From NCBI GenBank assembly GCA_005116885.1, contig SWDP01000047.1, forward strand, positions 72,057 to 120,019: a stretch of DNA of 47,963 nucleotides, read 5' to 3'. The stretch's first letter is position 1. Each line of letters begins with the position of its first letter. This DNA is from Nitrospira sp. GTDB lineage: Bacteria; Nitrospirota; Nitrospiria; Nitrospirales; Nitrospiraceae. Both the position numbers and the translations under genes were made by a program. Below the pieces are notes generated by a model. The model was not told where the DNA came from and did no database searches. It saw nothing but the letters and a program-made list of their open reading frames with translations. Positions 26,064 to 35,115 of the stretch are shown here, in pieces.

Positions 26064-27224
26064 TTAGTCCCCTGCCGCAGACCGAAGCCCCTCACCGTCC
26101 GAAGCTAAACCCTCCGATGCAGCCAGGTCTCGAGATCGGTAAAAGTTTTCCCGGAACGACCGGAACGTCCCTTGTGCGATCGCTGACCGCACCTGGCCCA
26201 TCAGATCAGCAAAATACCAGAGATTGTGGATCGTATTCAGCCTCGACGACAGCATCTCTTTCATCTGAAAGAGGTGGTGCAGATAGGCGCGTGAGTAACG
26301 CGCACAAACCGGGCAGCCACAGGCCGGATCAATCGGTTGCTCATCCCGAACATACCGCGCTTGCTTAATCACCACGCGCCCGAAACTTGTAAAGAGCGAG
26401 CCGGTCCGCCCATGGCGAGAAGGCACCACACAATCGAACAGGTCGATCCCCCGTGCCGCGCCTTCGATGAGATCCTCCGGCATCCCCACTCCCATCAAAT
26501 ACCGCGGTTTCGAAACCGGCAGCTCCGGCACCGTCACATCCAACATGGCATACATCTCTGGCTTCGACTCTCCCACCGAGAGCCCGCCGACCGCGTAGCC
26601 CTCGAAGCCAAGCCCGACGAGATCGCGGGCCGAGGTCACACGGAGGTCTGGATCCAGGCCGCCCTGCACAATCCCAAAGAGGGCTTGATCCCTACGGCGC
26701 CGGCTGGCCTGACAACGCTGAGCCCAAAGGGTTGTCCTCCGTACCGCATCGCGCACGATCGCTCTGTCAGCCGGTAAGGCCACACAGTGATCGAACGCCA
26801 TCATGATATCAGCCCCCAACGCTTCTTCTATCTCGATGGCCGTCTCCGGCGTGATGAAATGTGTGGACCCATCGAGATGCGATTGAAAGCTCACACCCTC
26901 GTCCGTCACCTTGCACAGCTTGGCAAGACTGAAAATCTGAAATCCGCCGCTGTCCGTCAAGATGGCCCCAGACCATCCCGTGAACCGATGTAACCCACCC
27001 ATCTCCGCCACGATCTTATGCCCAGGCCGCAGATAGAGATGGTAGGCGTTGTTCAGCATGAGACGAAATCCAAGCTGTTCTAAATCAACAGGATCAATTC
27101 CCTTCACTGGTCCCAGCGTGCCAACCGGCATAAAGGCGGGCGTGTCGATCACGCCATGAGCAGTGCTGAGCCTCCCCAAGCGCGCACTCGTCTCACGATC
27201 CGCCTGCTGAACTGAAAAATCCAC
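26064..27224 (-). CDS. tgt: tRNA-guanine transglycosylase
   Basis: 386 aa from a GTG start. Conserved positions are ILTDSGGFQIFSL with the catalytic Asp, MAFDHC, the GIVQGG motif, GLSVGE, the LMGVGMPEDL segment with the nucleophile region, DCVVPSRHGRTGSLFT and the zinc-binding CGCPVCARYSRAYLHHLF. The enzyme swaps guanine 34 for preQ1 in GUN-anticodon tRNAs, the base-exchange step of queuosine formation. It lies between argS and yajC, with 15-22 nt spacing; tgt-yajC-secD is a common arrangement. Confidence 0.97.
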   Translation of the reverse strand: MDFSVQQADRETSARLGRLSTAHGVIDTPAFMPVGTLGPVKGIDPVDLEQLGFRLMLNNAYHLYLRPGHKIVAEMGGLHRFTGWSGAILTDSGGFQIFSLAKLCKVTDEGVSFQSHLDGSTHFITPETAIEIEEALGADIMMAFDHCVALPADRAIVRDAVRRTTLWAQRCQASRRRRDQALFGIVQGGLDPDLRVTSARDLVGLGFEGYAVGGLSVGESKPEMYAMLDVTVPELPVSKPRYLMGVGMPEDLIEGAARGIDLFDCVVPSRHGRTGSLFTSFGRVVIKQARYVRDEQPIDPACGCPVCARYSRAYLHHLFQMKEMLSSRLNTIHNLWYFADLMGQVRSAIAQGTFRSFRENFYRSRDLAASEGLASDGEGLRSAAGD

Positions 27225-27239
27225 AATCCCTCTTGCCGG

Positions 27240-28994
27240 CTACATCTGCTCCGGCGCGGAAATCCCAAGCACGCCGAGCCCATTCTTCAAGACTTGCTGA
27301 ATTCCACTCATCAACGCCAGCCTCGCCGCAGTCCGTTCGGGAGTCGGCACCTCCTTCTGCAGCCCCTCGGCTGGAGCTAATCCTTCAGGAGTCGCCGACA
27401 GCAGATCGCGATCCGCAGCAGGAGGCAGAATCCGATGTTTGTTATAAAACGTGTGCAGCAGGCCGGCCAATTGCTGGAGGTAATAGGTCATCCGATGTGG
27501 CTCATAGGCCATGGCACTGCCCTGCAGAACTGAGGGATACGCCGAGAGCTTGCGAATCAGCCCCAATTCATCCGGATCAATCAACACCGTCAAATCCGTC
27601 TCGCTCGGCAAGGGACAGGCGATGCCTCGATCAGTGGCAACACGCCAAAGACTGGCGATCCTCGCATGAGCGTATTGCACATAGTACACGGGATTATCGG
27701 ATGACCGCTGCTTCGCCAGTTCCAGATCGAAATCCAGATGCGAACTGGAATCGCGCATCAAGAAAAAGAACTTCGCCGCATCGGCCCCGACTTCATCGAT
27801 CACTTCCCGCATCGTAATGAACTCGCCGGCCCGCTTCGACATTTCCACTTTTTTCCCACCACGCAACAAATTCACCATCTGGACCAGCACGACCTGGAGG
27901 CGATCTTTCGGATGCCCATAGGCCTGTACGACCGCTTGCATCCGAGGAATGTACCCATGGTGGTCCGCGCCCCACACGTCGATGAGAAGATCGTATCCGC
28001 GCTGCAATTTATCTTGGTGGTAGGCAATATCGGAGGCCAGATATGTATACTCACCGTCCTGTTTCCGCACAACACGATCCTTCTCGTCCCCGAACGCCGA
28101 GGATCTGAACCACCAGGCCCCTTCCTGTTCAAACAGGAACTGTTGCGATTTCAGTTCATCCAACACCCGTTGAACCGCCCCTGAGTTCACGAGAGAAGCC
28201 TCGCTAAACCAGGACTCGAACTCGATCCCGAAGGACTTTAGGTCCTCGCGAATCAGGCGCAGCAATTCCTGATTGGCAAACGTTCGACAGCCCTCCTCAA
28301 CTTCTGAGGCTATCCGTCCGGCCAGCTCAGGTCCGAGCTGTTTCTTTACCTGCTCGGCCATAGCCGTGATGTAGGCTCCGTGATAGCCCTCTGCAGGAAA
28401 TTCGACCGGCCGGTTCGACAGTTCCTCATAGCGCGCGTAGACGGAGGCCCCTAGCAATTTCATCTGCCGGCCGGCATCGTTGATGTAGTACTCGCTCACA
28501 ACGTCATAGCCGACTGCCTTGAGCATGTTCGCAACCGCTTGCCCAACCGCCGCGCCTCTCCCATGCCCCACATGCAACGGACCGGTCGGATTCGCACTCA
28601 CATATTCCACCAACACTCGGCGCCGTTGCCCAATTTCCGCTCGCCCGTAGACAGACCCTTCCCGCTCAATTTCCCTGAGCACTTCCTGCCAAATGGCTGG
28701 TTTAACTGTGAGGTTAAGAAATCCAGGCCTGGCAATTTCTACCCGGTCGAAAAGCTGATCGCGTTGAGCAAGATTGTCGATGATAATTTGAGCAATATCG
28801 TGGGGGGCTCGTTGCTCAGACACGGCGAGGGACATAGCGACTGTGGAGGCTAAGTCTCCCCATTCAGGCCGTTTGGGAGTGTCCAGACTCACCTGAGGCC
28901 AGGATTCCGTCTTTAACTGGCCCTTCTTTTTGGCCCCGTCGAGCGCTCCAATCAATGCGCTGGTGACCTTTTCCTGAACGACCCCGCTGGACAA
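27240..28994 (-). CDS. argS: Arginyl-tRNA synthetase
   Basis: 584 aa from a TTG start with AGGAG 8 nt upstream. The class I signature HVGHGRGA (HIGH) is near residue 130 after VEYVSANPTGPL, and the KMSKS-equivalent reads EMSKRAG. An N-terminal additional domain and a C-terminal anticodon-binding helical domain (YAHARIASLWR, ACPLP, LLQQLAGLLHTFYNKHRIL) are present, giving the usual length. Charging of tRNA-Arg is the expected reaction. It is 15 nt upstream of tgt. Confidence 0.97.
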   Translation of the reverse strand: MSSGVVQEKVTSALIGALDGAKKKGQLKTESWPQVSLDTPKRPEWGDLASTVAMSLAVSEQRAPHDIAQIIIDNLAQRDQLFDRVEIARPGFLNLTVKPAIWQEVLREIEREGSVYGRAEIGQRRRVLVEYVSANPTGPLHVGHGRGAAVGQAVANMLKAVGYDVVSEYYINDAGRQMKLLGASVYARYEELSNRPVEFPAEGYHGAYITAMAEQVKKQLGPELAGRIASEVEEGCRTFANQELLRLIREDLKSFGIEFESWFSEASLVNSGAVQRVLDELKSQQFLFEQEGAWWFRSSAFGDEKDRVVRKQDGEYTYLASDIAYHQDKLQRGYDLLIDVWGADHHGYIPRMQAVVQAYGHPKDRLQVVLVQMVNLLRGGKKVEMSKRAGEFITMREVIDEVGADAAKFFFLMRDSSSHLDFDLELAKQRSSDNPVYYVQYAHARIASLWRVATDRGIACPLPSETDLTVLIDPDELGLIRKLSAYPSVLQGSAMAYEPHRMTYYLQQLAGLLHTFYNKHRILPPAADRDLLSATPEGLAPAEGLQKEVPTPERTAARLALMSGIQQVLKNGLGVLGISAPEQM

Positions 28995-29045
28995 GAAAAT
29001 AGCTCCTAAGTCCTTACCAATGAAAGGGAAAAAGAACTGGTCACT

Positions 29046-30098
29046 TTAGCATACGGGATAATCAGTGACAAGGCGGCCGGATGGAATTCTCCGTCGAATC
29101 GCTGTTTCATCAAGGCGGGTGAGACACAGTGCCACAAGATCATCCGTTTGTAGATCGAGACATGGTTTCCCCTTACATCGACTCACCTCGTCCCATGATC
29201 GGCAGAGGCACGATGCGCCCTGCACGACGGTCACGTGGATGCCACGAGGAGCCCAACGAGCAGGGTCGGTCGGCCCGAATAGAGCCACCATACGTAGCCC
29301 CATCAGTCCTGCCACATGCGTGATTCCCGAATCCTGCCCGACAAAAAGCTGTGATTGGGCAAGCACTCCGGCGACAGTGAGGAGATCAAGGTCCTTCAAA
29401 ACAATTGGTGGGTTTGGGCATAACTGGAGTAGACGCTCAACCGATTCCCGATCTGCCGGCCCTTCAAGAATCAACGGAATGGCGCCAACACGCTGAACAG
29501 CGACGACGACGGGCAGGAGTGTCTCCGGTGCCACACATTTATGGGAGCTGCCACTCCCCGGATGAATGGCAACAAGAGACTGTCCGATAGAGTGGCCCGC
29601 CGCTTCCAGGCAGGCTCGCCCAAGCTGGATGACCGGTTCCGTTACCTTCAGAAGAACATCTCCCTCATCGTCAGAGGGGACCTCATCGAGCGTCTCGAGA
29701 AACCTGTCTTGTTGATGTGCCGCCAGAATCTCCGTCGAGAATGGAGACCTCACGATAACCTCTCGAACTCCAAAGGCCTTAAGAGTTCGGCTCAATGTTC
29801 CATCGTGCCCCTGCATCCAGCCGATTGCGAGGTCACAGTCCATCAGCCATGTTCGTACCTGACCGTTAACAGCGTCTGCGTCCACGAATAAGCCCGCGCA
29901 GTCGCGCCCCTGCATCGAGGTCCAGGCATCGACAACACCACAGGCATACAGTAGTTTTGCGGCCGGAGCCTCTGCGAAGAGTGCCAGCCGATAGCCCGGG
30001 AAACGAGTCCGCAGTCGAACCATAGCCGGGACTGCTAATAACACATCGCCAAGACTGCCAGGATGCATCATTATGATCGTCTTTCTCGAAGTCGGCAT
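29046..30098 (-). CDS. Glycosyltransferase family 9 (heptosyltransferase-like)
   Basis: 350 aa. The N-terminal Rossmann half has PGSLGDVLLAVPAMVRLR, the GT-9 start motif; the C-terminal half has VAIHPGSGSSHKCVAP near residue 200 and the QDSGITHVAGLMGLRMVALFGPTDPARWAP region with the conserved D-S-G-x-x-H. Members transfer heptose from ADP-heptose to the LPS inner core; related ones act on other envelope glycans. It starts 5 nt after the mobA stop, so the two are co-transcribed although their functions differ. Confidence 0.88.
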   Translation of the reverse strand: MPTSRKTIIMMHPGSLGDVLLAVPAMVRLRTRFPGYRLALFAEAPAAKLLYACGVVDAWTSMQGRDCAGLFVDADAVNGQVRTWLMDCDLAIGWMQGHDGTLSRTLKAFGVREVIVRSPFSTEILAAHQQDRFLETLDEVPSDDEGDVLLKVTEPVIQLGRACLEAAGHSIGQSLVAIHPGSGSSHKCVAPETLLPVVVAVQRVGAIPLILEGPADRESVERLLQLCPNPPIVLKDLDLLTVAGVLAQSQLFVGQDSGITHVAGLMGLRMVALFGPTDPARWAPRGIHVTVVQGASCLCRSWDEVSRCKGKPCLDLQTDDLVALCLTRLDETAIRRRIPSGRLVTDYPVC

Positions 30099-30103
30099 GG
30101 CGG

Positions 30104-30718
30104 TTATCCTGAAGGAGGTACCTGAGTCAATAGAAGCCGTGCTTTTTCAAGCTCGGCCACTGTATTCACGTTGTAAAAAGAACGCCCGGCGGGATCGAGA
30201 GTATGCAGGTCAGCTTCGGTGACATACTGTTCCCGGAGAGACGATTGCGAAACCATTCCTTGGATCTTGAGCCGCCGCGACTGAATCATCTGTTCAACAA
30301 CTGGCAGGCAACGTTTCCCATACAATGCATGCATGGGATGTAACTGGCCTGCAAGTTTCGCCATCACAATATCTACAGCTCCTCTTCGATTCGTAAACTG
30401 ATCAATGACCGCATGATTGAGAAACGGCATGTCGCATGCGACCACGAAGATCCAAGGAGTCGTTGCCTGTATGAGCCCGGTGTACAATCCTCCGAGACTG
30501 CCACATTCAGGCACCTGGTCGCGTACAACTCTGGCATCGACGCCAAGCGGATCGCTATCCTTCGCAATGACCACTAGTACCTCCTGAAAGATTGAGTGAA
30601 GCACGCTCAGCCCCCTTTCAAGGAGGGTCTGCTCCCCGACAAGGAGATACCGTTTATCTTCTCCCATCCTTCTGCTCGTTCCACCCGCGAGAAGGATGCC
30701 GGTTACTTCGATTTCCAT
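30104..30718 (-). CDS. mobA: Molybdenum cofactor guanylyltransferase
   Basis: 204 aa from the ATG at 30718; a longer frame back to 30763 is rejected because it would enter the terminator at 30741-30776. The sequence has the LLAGGTSRRMGEDKRYL nucleotide-binding loop, VRDQVPECGSLGGLYTGL, and VACDMPFLN with the metal-binding Asp. MobA joins GMP to Mo-molybdopterin to make MGD, the cofactor form needed by DMSO-reductase-type enzymes such as nitrite oxidoreductase, which fits the organism. Confidence 0.94.
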   Translation of the reverse strand: MEIEVTGILLAGGTSRRMGEDKRYLLVGEQTLLERGLSVLHSIFQEVLVVIAKDSDPLGVDARVVRDQVPECGSLGGLYTGLIQATTPWIFVVACDMPFLNHAVIDQFTNRRGAVDIVMAKLAGQLHPMHALYGKRCLPVVEQMIQSRRLKIQGMVSQSSLREQYVTEADLHTLDPAGRSFYNVNTVAELEKARLLLTQVPPSG

Positions 30719-30735
30719 AATCCCTTCATGTAGCC

Positions 30736-30776
30736 GACTAAAAAGAAAGAGGGGGTGGGTCACCCCACCCCCTCTT
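30736..30776 (-). terminator. Strong intrinsic terminator at end of oxidase operon
   Basis: AAGAGGGGGTGGG and its complement form a 13-bp stem (30747-30759 with 30764-30776) with a 4-nt loop, followed on the minus strand by TCTTTTT. It lies after the stop at 30809 and before mobA. Confidence 0.9.
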
Positions 30777-30808
30777 GATGCTTCAGACTCTCTCAGTTGT
30801 AATGAACG

Positions 30809-32590
30809 TTAAACGTTCTTTGCCTTCCGCTTGTTTGCTCGTCTCATCAGGATCCAGCCTTCCAGAAAGACAACGCCTACCGCAATCACTATTGGATAGA
30901 TATAGGCTTCTTTCGGTGTTGGGGGCTCCAGGAAGGTATAATAGAACGCTGAAACAGCCATCTTCCTCCCCGCATCGCCATTGTGCCCATCCCAAGCAAA
31001 GAACACCGTGGGAATATATTGCCCCATTTCGAAGAAAGTATCTTCGTCGTAATCCTGGTCCTTTTTGTTGCCCAAAGGCCGCTGAATGATCACGGTCCAT
31101 CGGCCATTCTTCCACTCAGAAAAAAGTAGTTTACTGCTCTCTTCGTAGTTGTCTCGCTCTTCAAAATCTTTATCCCATCCGGTACCCTTGAAGGCGCGGA
31201 GAGAACCATCAGCCTCCCACTTCATAATGTCCATTGGGAACTGCTCGTTGCTTCCGAACAGATACCGGGGCTTAATCGGCGCAGGTAGATCCTTCCACTT
31301 CACCGCAGTTTCAATAGCGACTGCATCGTTGTACACGGCGTAGTTATTCTGACGCGATGCAATGGACCCCTCTTCACCGGTTTTCGGATCCTGTTCCTTA
31401 ACATCGATATTGACTGAGGTCGGAGGCCAGGGCAACTTCCCTTCGGCTACGCTCTTTGTACGGTCGTCCCACTGGAACATGAAGGCGATATGCTTATCAT
31501 TGTAGAGCGATTTCACCCAGATGTCGTCGATCCTGTTGACGAAGTTTCTGGGCTTATGGGTGATCTGGCCACCCATCGCGATAATTCTCCTGGCCCGCTT
31601 CTGCCAAAGTTCATTTTCAGGATCTGCAGGAATCTCTCCGTTTTCCAGGACCACCCCTGAGGACAACACAAAGTTCACCTTTGGTTTGTCTGTCAATTGA
31701 TCGATCGAGAGAGGTGTCCCATCTGCCTCGCGTTCACAGAGTGAGTTCACAAAGTTCGCAATGTGCCACCGCTCTTCGACCGTGGTATTGTCGGCGAATG
31801 AAGGCATCGGAGTACCGTTGACTCCTGTCGAAAACGTCCGGAAGATATTTTTGACGTTATAGGGATCTTGCCGGCTGCCTCTGAAGTTCCAACACTTGTG
31901 CCAGTTGGCTGGCTGTATTGAAAAACCCCAATCGTCTTTGAGATTGAACGCATTGCCGTCGCCACGGCCATCAGCGCCGTGACACTCGACACACTTCTTC
32001 TCAACAATAAGTTCTGCTCCCTTTTTCAAACTTTCCTCTGTCGCAGGAATCGGCTTCAGATCAGATAGCTGCAATACACTCTGACTCTCTGACTGCTTGT
32101 CCGTAAATTTTCGATCTTTCACAAGCTGGGTGGTGACGAATGACAACACTTGGAGCCGTTGCTCTTCCGTCAGAATGCCTTCCCACGATGGCATCGCGGA
32201 ACCTGGCAGACCGTGCGTCACAGTTTCAAATAGATCGTTCTGCCCAGGAGTAGGTTTTTTGGCATCGAATAAAGGCAATTCGCCGCTGGCCGTGTGCCGA
32301 ATCTTAAACGTCCCCTGGTTAAAGTTGCGGGGACGCGGCCAGAGACGATCGGCACCCGGCCCATCGCCCGCTCCATCGACCCCGTGACACCAGACGCACT
32401 TGGTGAAGTAGACCCGCTTTCCTGCCTCGATCATATCTGCAGAAGGCTCAGCCGCTAATTCACCCTTCTTAAAGCCCGCAGGAAGAGTCTCTGCGGCAAA
32501 GGTCAGCCCTCCTGTGATTCCAGAGACCAGGATCACTCCGAAGGCAGTCGTGAGAAATTTCCCAGCCTTCAGCCTTATCGAATTCTTCAT
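30809..32590 (-). CDS. Fusion of two cytochrome c domains with EbdC/NxrC-like domain
   Basis: 593 aa from the ATG at 32590, 5 nt after GAGGGA. A signal peptide covers residues 9-33. Two cytochrome c domains carry CVWCH (65-69) and CVECH (200-204). From about residue 300 the sequence becomes a heme b-binding gamma-type domain: ITHKPRNFVNRIDDIWVKSLYN, MFQWDDRTKS, FPMDIMKWEADG and GRKMAVSAFYY, with Met and Lys in the places expected for ligands. A C-terminal membrane helix (IYPIVIAVGVVFLEGWILMRR) anchors it. It is the last gene of the bd-like oxidase operon, so it may collect electrons and pass them to the oxidase via its own heme b and c chain. It could alternatively serve as a membrane-attached NxrC. 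Confidence 0.85.
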   Translation of the reverse strand: MKNSIRLKAGKFLTTAFGVILVSGITGGLTFAAETLPAGFKKGELAAEPSADMIEAGKRVYFTKCVWCHGVDGAGDGPGADRLWPRPRNFNQGTFKIRHTASGELPLFDAKKPTPGQNDLFETVTHGLPGSAMPSWEGILTEEQRLQVLSFVTTQLVKDRKFTDKQSESQSVLQLSDLKPIPATEESLKKGAELIVEKKCVECHGADGRGDGNAFNLKDDWGFSIQPANWHKCWNFRGSRQDPYNVKNIFRTFSTGVNGTPMPSFADNTTVEERWHIANFVNSLCEREADGTPLSIDQLTDKPKVNFVLSSGVVLENGEIPADPENELWQKRARRIIAMGGQITHKPRNFVNRIDDIWVKSLYNDKHIAFMFQWDDRTKSVAEGKLPWPPTSVNIDVKEQDPKTGEEGSIASRQNNYAVYNDAVAIETAVKWKDLPAPIKPRYLFGSNEQFPMDIMKWEADGSLRAFKGTGWDKDFEERDNYEESSKLLFSEWKNGRWTVIIQRPLGNKKDQDYDEDTFFEMGQYIPTVFFAWDGHNGDAGRKMAVSAFYYTFLEPPTPKEAYIYPIVIAVGVVFLEGWILMRRANKRKAKNV

Positions 32591-32638
32591 CGCTTCCCTC
32601 ATGTCATAAATCCAGGTTGGCTATAAACTCGATGAACT

Positions 32639-33676
32639 CTAATCCCAGGTTCTCGGGTAATACCCTGTGTGCCAATATTCAAATAAGACGACTTTCCAGA
32701 TTTCATCGACAGTCAAATGCTGTTCCCATGGTGGCATCACAGAGGCCCAGGGGAACCCTTCATTTGGCAAGCCGATCCCACCCTTGGATACACGCCAGAA
32801 GATGAATGTTTCTTGTAATTGCGCGATCGTACCTGGGTCAGTAAAGTTTGCGGGGATCGGATTGAATGCGAAAGCATGGAGGCCACGTCCGTTTAAATTA
32901 TCGCCATGGCAGAAGTGGCAATTTTGATAGAAGATCTCTCCGCCCTCACGCACATATTTGAGGTATCCTTGCGCATCCTTATCCCAGGGGTTGGCATTCG
33001 GCTTCATCAAGCGGCCCATCCCCTGTTCAACGATATTGGCGTTGCTATACTCCTGATCGTATTTTCCTTCAGGATTAACACGATAGGGATTCTGCGATGT
33101 TTGAAGTGTATAGGTCTTCCCATGCACCTTGGTACTGGCCGGAGGGGCAGGGTGCACGGTCCGCAACTCAATTGGCTCCTCGGATTTTGGAACCATGGCA
33201 TTGTATGAAAAACCACCGATCAAGATCGGGATAATAAACAGATATCCAATGCGCAATGCCTTGGTTCCCCCGGTCTTGGCATCCAAAACGTTCATGATTG
33301 GCTGTTTAAATTTCTTCCAATCTTCTTCGTTCGCAGACACCCACATGAAGATAGCCACCAGAGAGATCGTCCCATACATGGCGCGAACGCTAAATGGAAT
33401 CGGCGGATAGATACGAAACTTCAAATAAAGGAGAATGAATGCCCAAAAAAGAATTCCTTGCCAAAATCGTGGAAACGCCATTCCCATGGCTGCCATCATA
33501 TAACTAAGCCCTGTAAAGCCCGCCACGAACAATGTGAGTTCCGCGATCACTTGGACCGGCATATACCCTTCAATCAGGCGTACATAATTTGACGGAACAA
33601 TGCCCACGATCATTCCGGCAAGCAAGAGAATTCCAGCTGCCCCTGCAAGTGCCGCGACTGACATTAATGCTTTCAT
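32639..33676 (-). CDS. Membrane-bound monoheme cytochrome c
   Basis: 345 aa with GGAG 7 nt before the ATG. Five hydrophobic helices occupy residues 8-28, 40-66, 72-90, 100-115 and 142-160. The C-terminal half is a cytochrome c domain with CHFCH at 253-257, the following NGRG loop and a candidate sixth-ligand Met in SVMPPWEQHLT near 315. It lies between the diheme cytochrome and the fusion protein in the operon, 43 and 48 nt from them. It most likely belongs to the electron path into the bd-like oxidase. The N-terminal membrane domain is of no recognised family. Confidence 0.85.
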   Translation of the reverse strand: MKALMSVAALAGAAGILLLAGMIVGIVPSNYVRLIEGYMPVQVIAELTLFVAGFTGLSYMMAAMGMAFPRFWQGILFWAFILLYLKFRIYPPIPFSVRAMYGTISLVAIFMWVSANEEDWKKFKQPIMNVLDAKTGGTKALRIGYLFIIPILIGGFSYNAMVPKSEEPIELRTVHPAPPASTKVHGKTYTLQTSQNPYRVNPEGKYDQEYSNANIVEQGMGRLMKPNANPWDKDAQGYLKYVREGGEIFYQNCHFCHGDNLNGRGLHAFAFNPIPANFTDPGTIAQLQETFIFWRVSKGGIGLPNEGFPWASVMPPWEQHLTVDEIWKVVLFEYWHTGYYPRTWD

Positions 33677-33719
33677 CGGCGAACTCCGTTTACTCGATAA
33701 AAGAAATGGATAGCCACAA

Positions 33720-35033
33720 TCATGAGACCTTCGGTGGTGGCGATCCCACCTTCACCTGTGACAGATAATCAATGATTTTCTTCATAGCCCCCGCACTCAA
33801 CTTTTGGCCAAATACTTTCGGCATGGTATTGTCCGGAAATGGCTTCACCACATACGCACTGGGTGAAACGATCGACTCCATGATGTAGTCTGGAACAGTC
33901 TTTGCCGATCCCTTGTAATCTTTATCCTTCATGCGAAGCAAGGCATTCGTTCCCTCTTCAAGCACAGGACCAATCGTCCCCTTCGCTGCTGGAATACCGG
34001 GAATCGTATGACAGGCCGTGCACGTCGCCTTTTGAAAAATCACATCTACCGTCTCGGTTCCATCTGCCATTAACGCACTAGCCCCCCCACCTGTCGCTTC
34101 TTCCTGCTGCTTAGGCCGGTCAGCTTCGGGGACAAACTTCTCATACGATTTAATCATCTCTTCGAATGATGGAGCGTCGACTCCTTCGCGTAGATACAAC
34201 CAGGTGTCTACAGCTGCCAACTCAGGAAGACTTAACGAGATTGGCGGCTTATGAATAGCCGGCATCGGGCTCTCTTTGTCGTTCGACCCCTTCACCCCAT
34301 AACCCACAACGACATAACAGCTCGGACAAGCGTGGGATTCTGCAATATATTCTTGACCATTTTCCGCGGTGCCTGAACCTGGGAACGCTTCTTTTTGTGC
34401 GAAGTCTCTGGCTTCCGCCTTGCCCTTGCTATACTTAGGATCCTCTAATCGCTCCTTACCTGCTCGCCCTGGAAGGCCTTGCAAGTTGGGAGCGCGCTCA
34501 CCCAGCATCCCTGCATGGAATGCGTGACAGAGAGGACACTGGCCTTTGCCTACCGCGCCCTGCTCTTTGTTTTTGCCAATTCCACCAAAAATAATCTTTT
34601 CGCCCTCATCCGCAAGTTGCTGGGCAGACATAGAAGAAAAATCCAATTTCACTTCTGCAGGAGGAAATCCCCCCTCGACCTGCGGCAACCAGTTCCCATA
34701 TCCTGACAGGCCAGCGGCAACCAGAAACATAAAGCCGCCGATCTTAAACAATGCAGCATGATTGGGGAAATAGATCCCCATCATGAAGCATGTTGTCGTG
34801 ATGAGCACTAAGGAGACCGGAAGCATCCGGTTTGCTTCATAAAAGCTCCCCTTATAATGTGCAATTGCCAGCAACAGTAAGAATGCGCAGACCGTGCCGA
34901 TTAGGAGCTTGAACAACGAGCGCTTCCTTGCTACCCCATCTTTAATAGATACCAGAGAATACACGAAGAGACCGGCTAGAAGCGCGAATAGCGGCCACCC
35001 TATCGTTACAGCTTCCCTTGCTAAATCGCCCAC
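33720..35033 (-). CDS. Membrane-anchored diheme cytochrome c
   Basis: 437 aa from a GTG start with AGGAGG upstream. Four helices lie within residues 10-112, then two cytochrome c domains follow with CPLCH (166-170) and CTACH (338-342). Sixth-ligand Met candidates are in ESPMPAIHKP near 257 and NTMPKVFG near 408, in the layout of cytochrome c oxidase-type c domains. Between them is a Glu/Ala/Gly-rich linker. It is directly downstream of the bd-like oxidase gene (82 nt), so it is the best candidate for its immediate electron donor. Confidence 0.87.
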   Translation of the reverse strand: MGDLAREAVTIGWPLFALLAGLFVYSLVSIKDGVARKRSLFKLLIGTVCAFLLLLAIAHYKGSFYEANRMLPVSLVLITTTCFMMGIYFPNHAALFKIGGFMFLVAAGLSGYGNWLPQVEGGFPPAEVKLDFSSMSAQQLADEGEKIIFGGIGKNKEQGAVGKGQCPLCHAFHAGMLGERAPNLQGLPGRAGKERLEDPKYSKGKAEARDFAQKEAFPGSGTAENGQEYIAESHACPSCYVVVGYGVKGSNDKESPMPAIHKPPISLSLPELAAVDTWLYLREGVDAPSFEEMIKSYEKFVPEADRPKQQEEATGGGASALMADGTETVDVIFQKATCTACHTIPGIPAAKGTIGPVLEEGTNALLRMKDKDYKGSAKTVPDYIMESIVSPSAYVVKPFPDNTMPKVFGQKLSAGAMKKIIDYLSQVKVGSPPPKVS

Positions 35034-35115
35034 AGATGTAACCTCCTGAAGTTTGGGTGAGAGGGAGCCGCGTATTCAGCAACTCCACTCCCCCAACCAA
35101 GATCCTTAAAGATGA

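Noticed and set aside
30719-30763. Longer mobA start
   Set aside because: It would extend translation into the terminator stem of the oxidase operon and adds residues unlike MobA.
34312-34328. CPSCY in the diheme cytochrome (residues 236-240) as a third, degenerate heme site
   Set aside because: The surrounding ESHACPSCYVVVGYG lines up with ESIVSPSAYVVKPF in the second domain, a normal non-heme loop of this cytochrome type, so it is a coincidence of residues.
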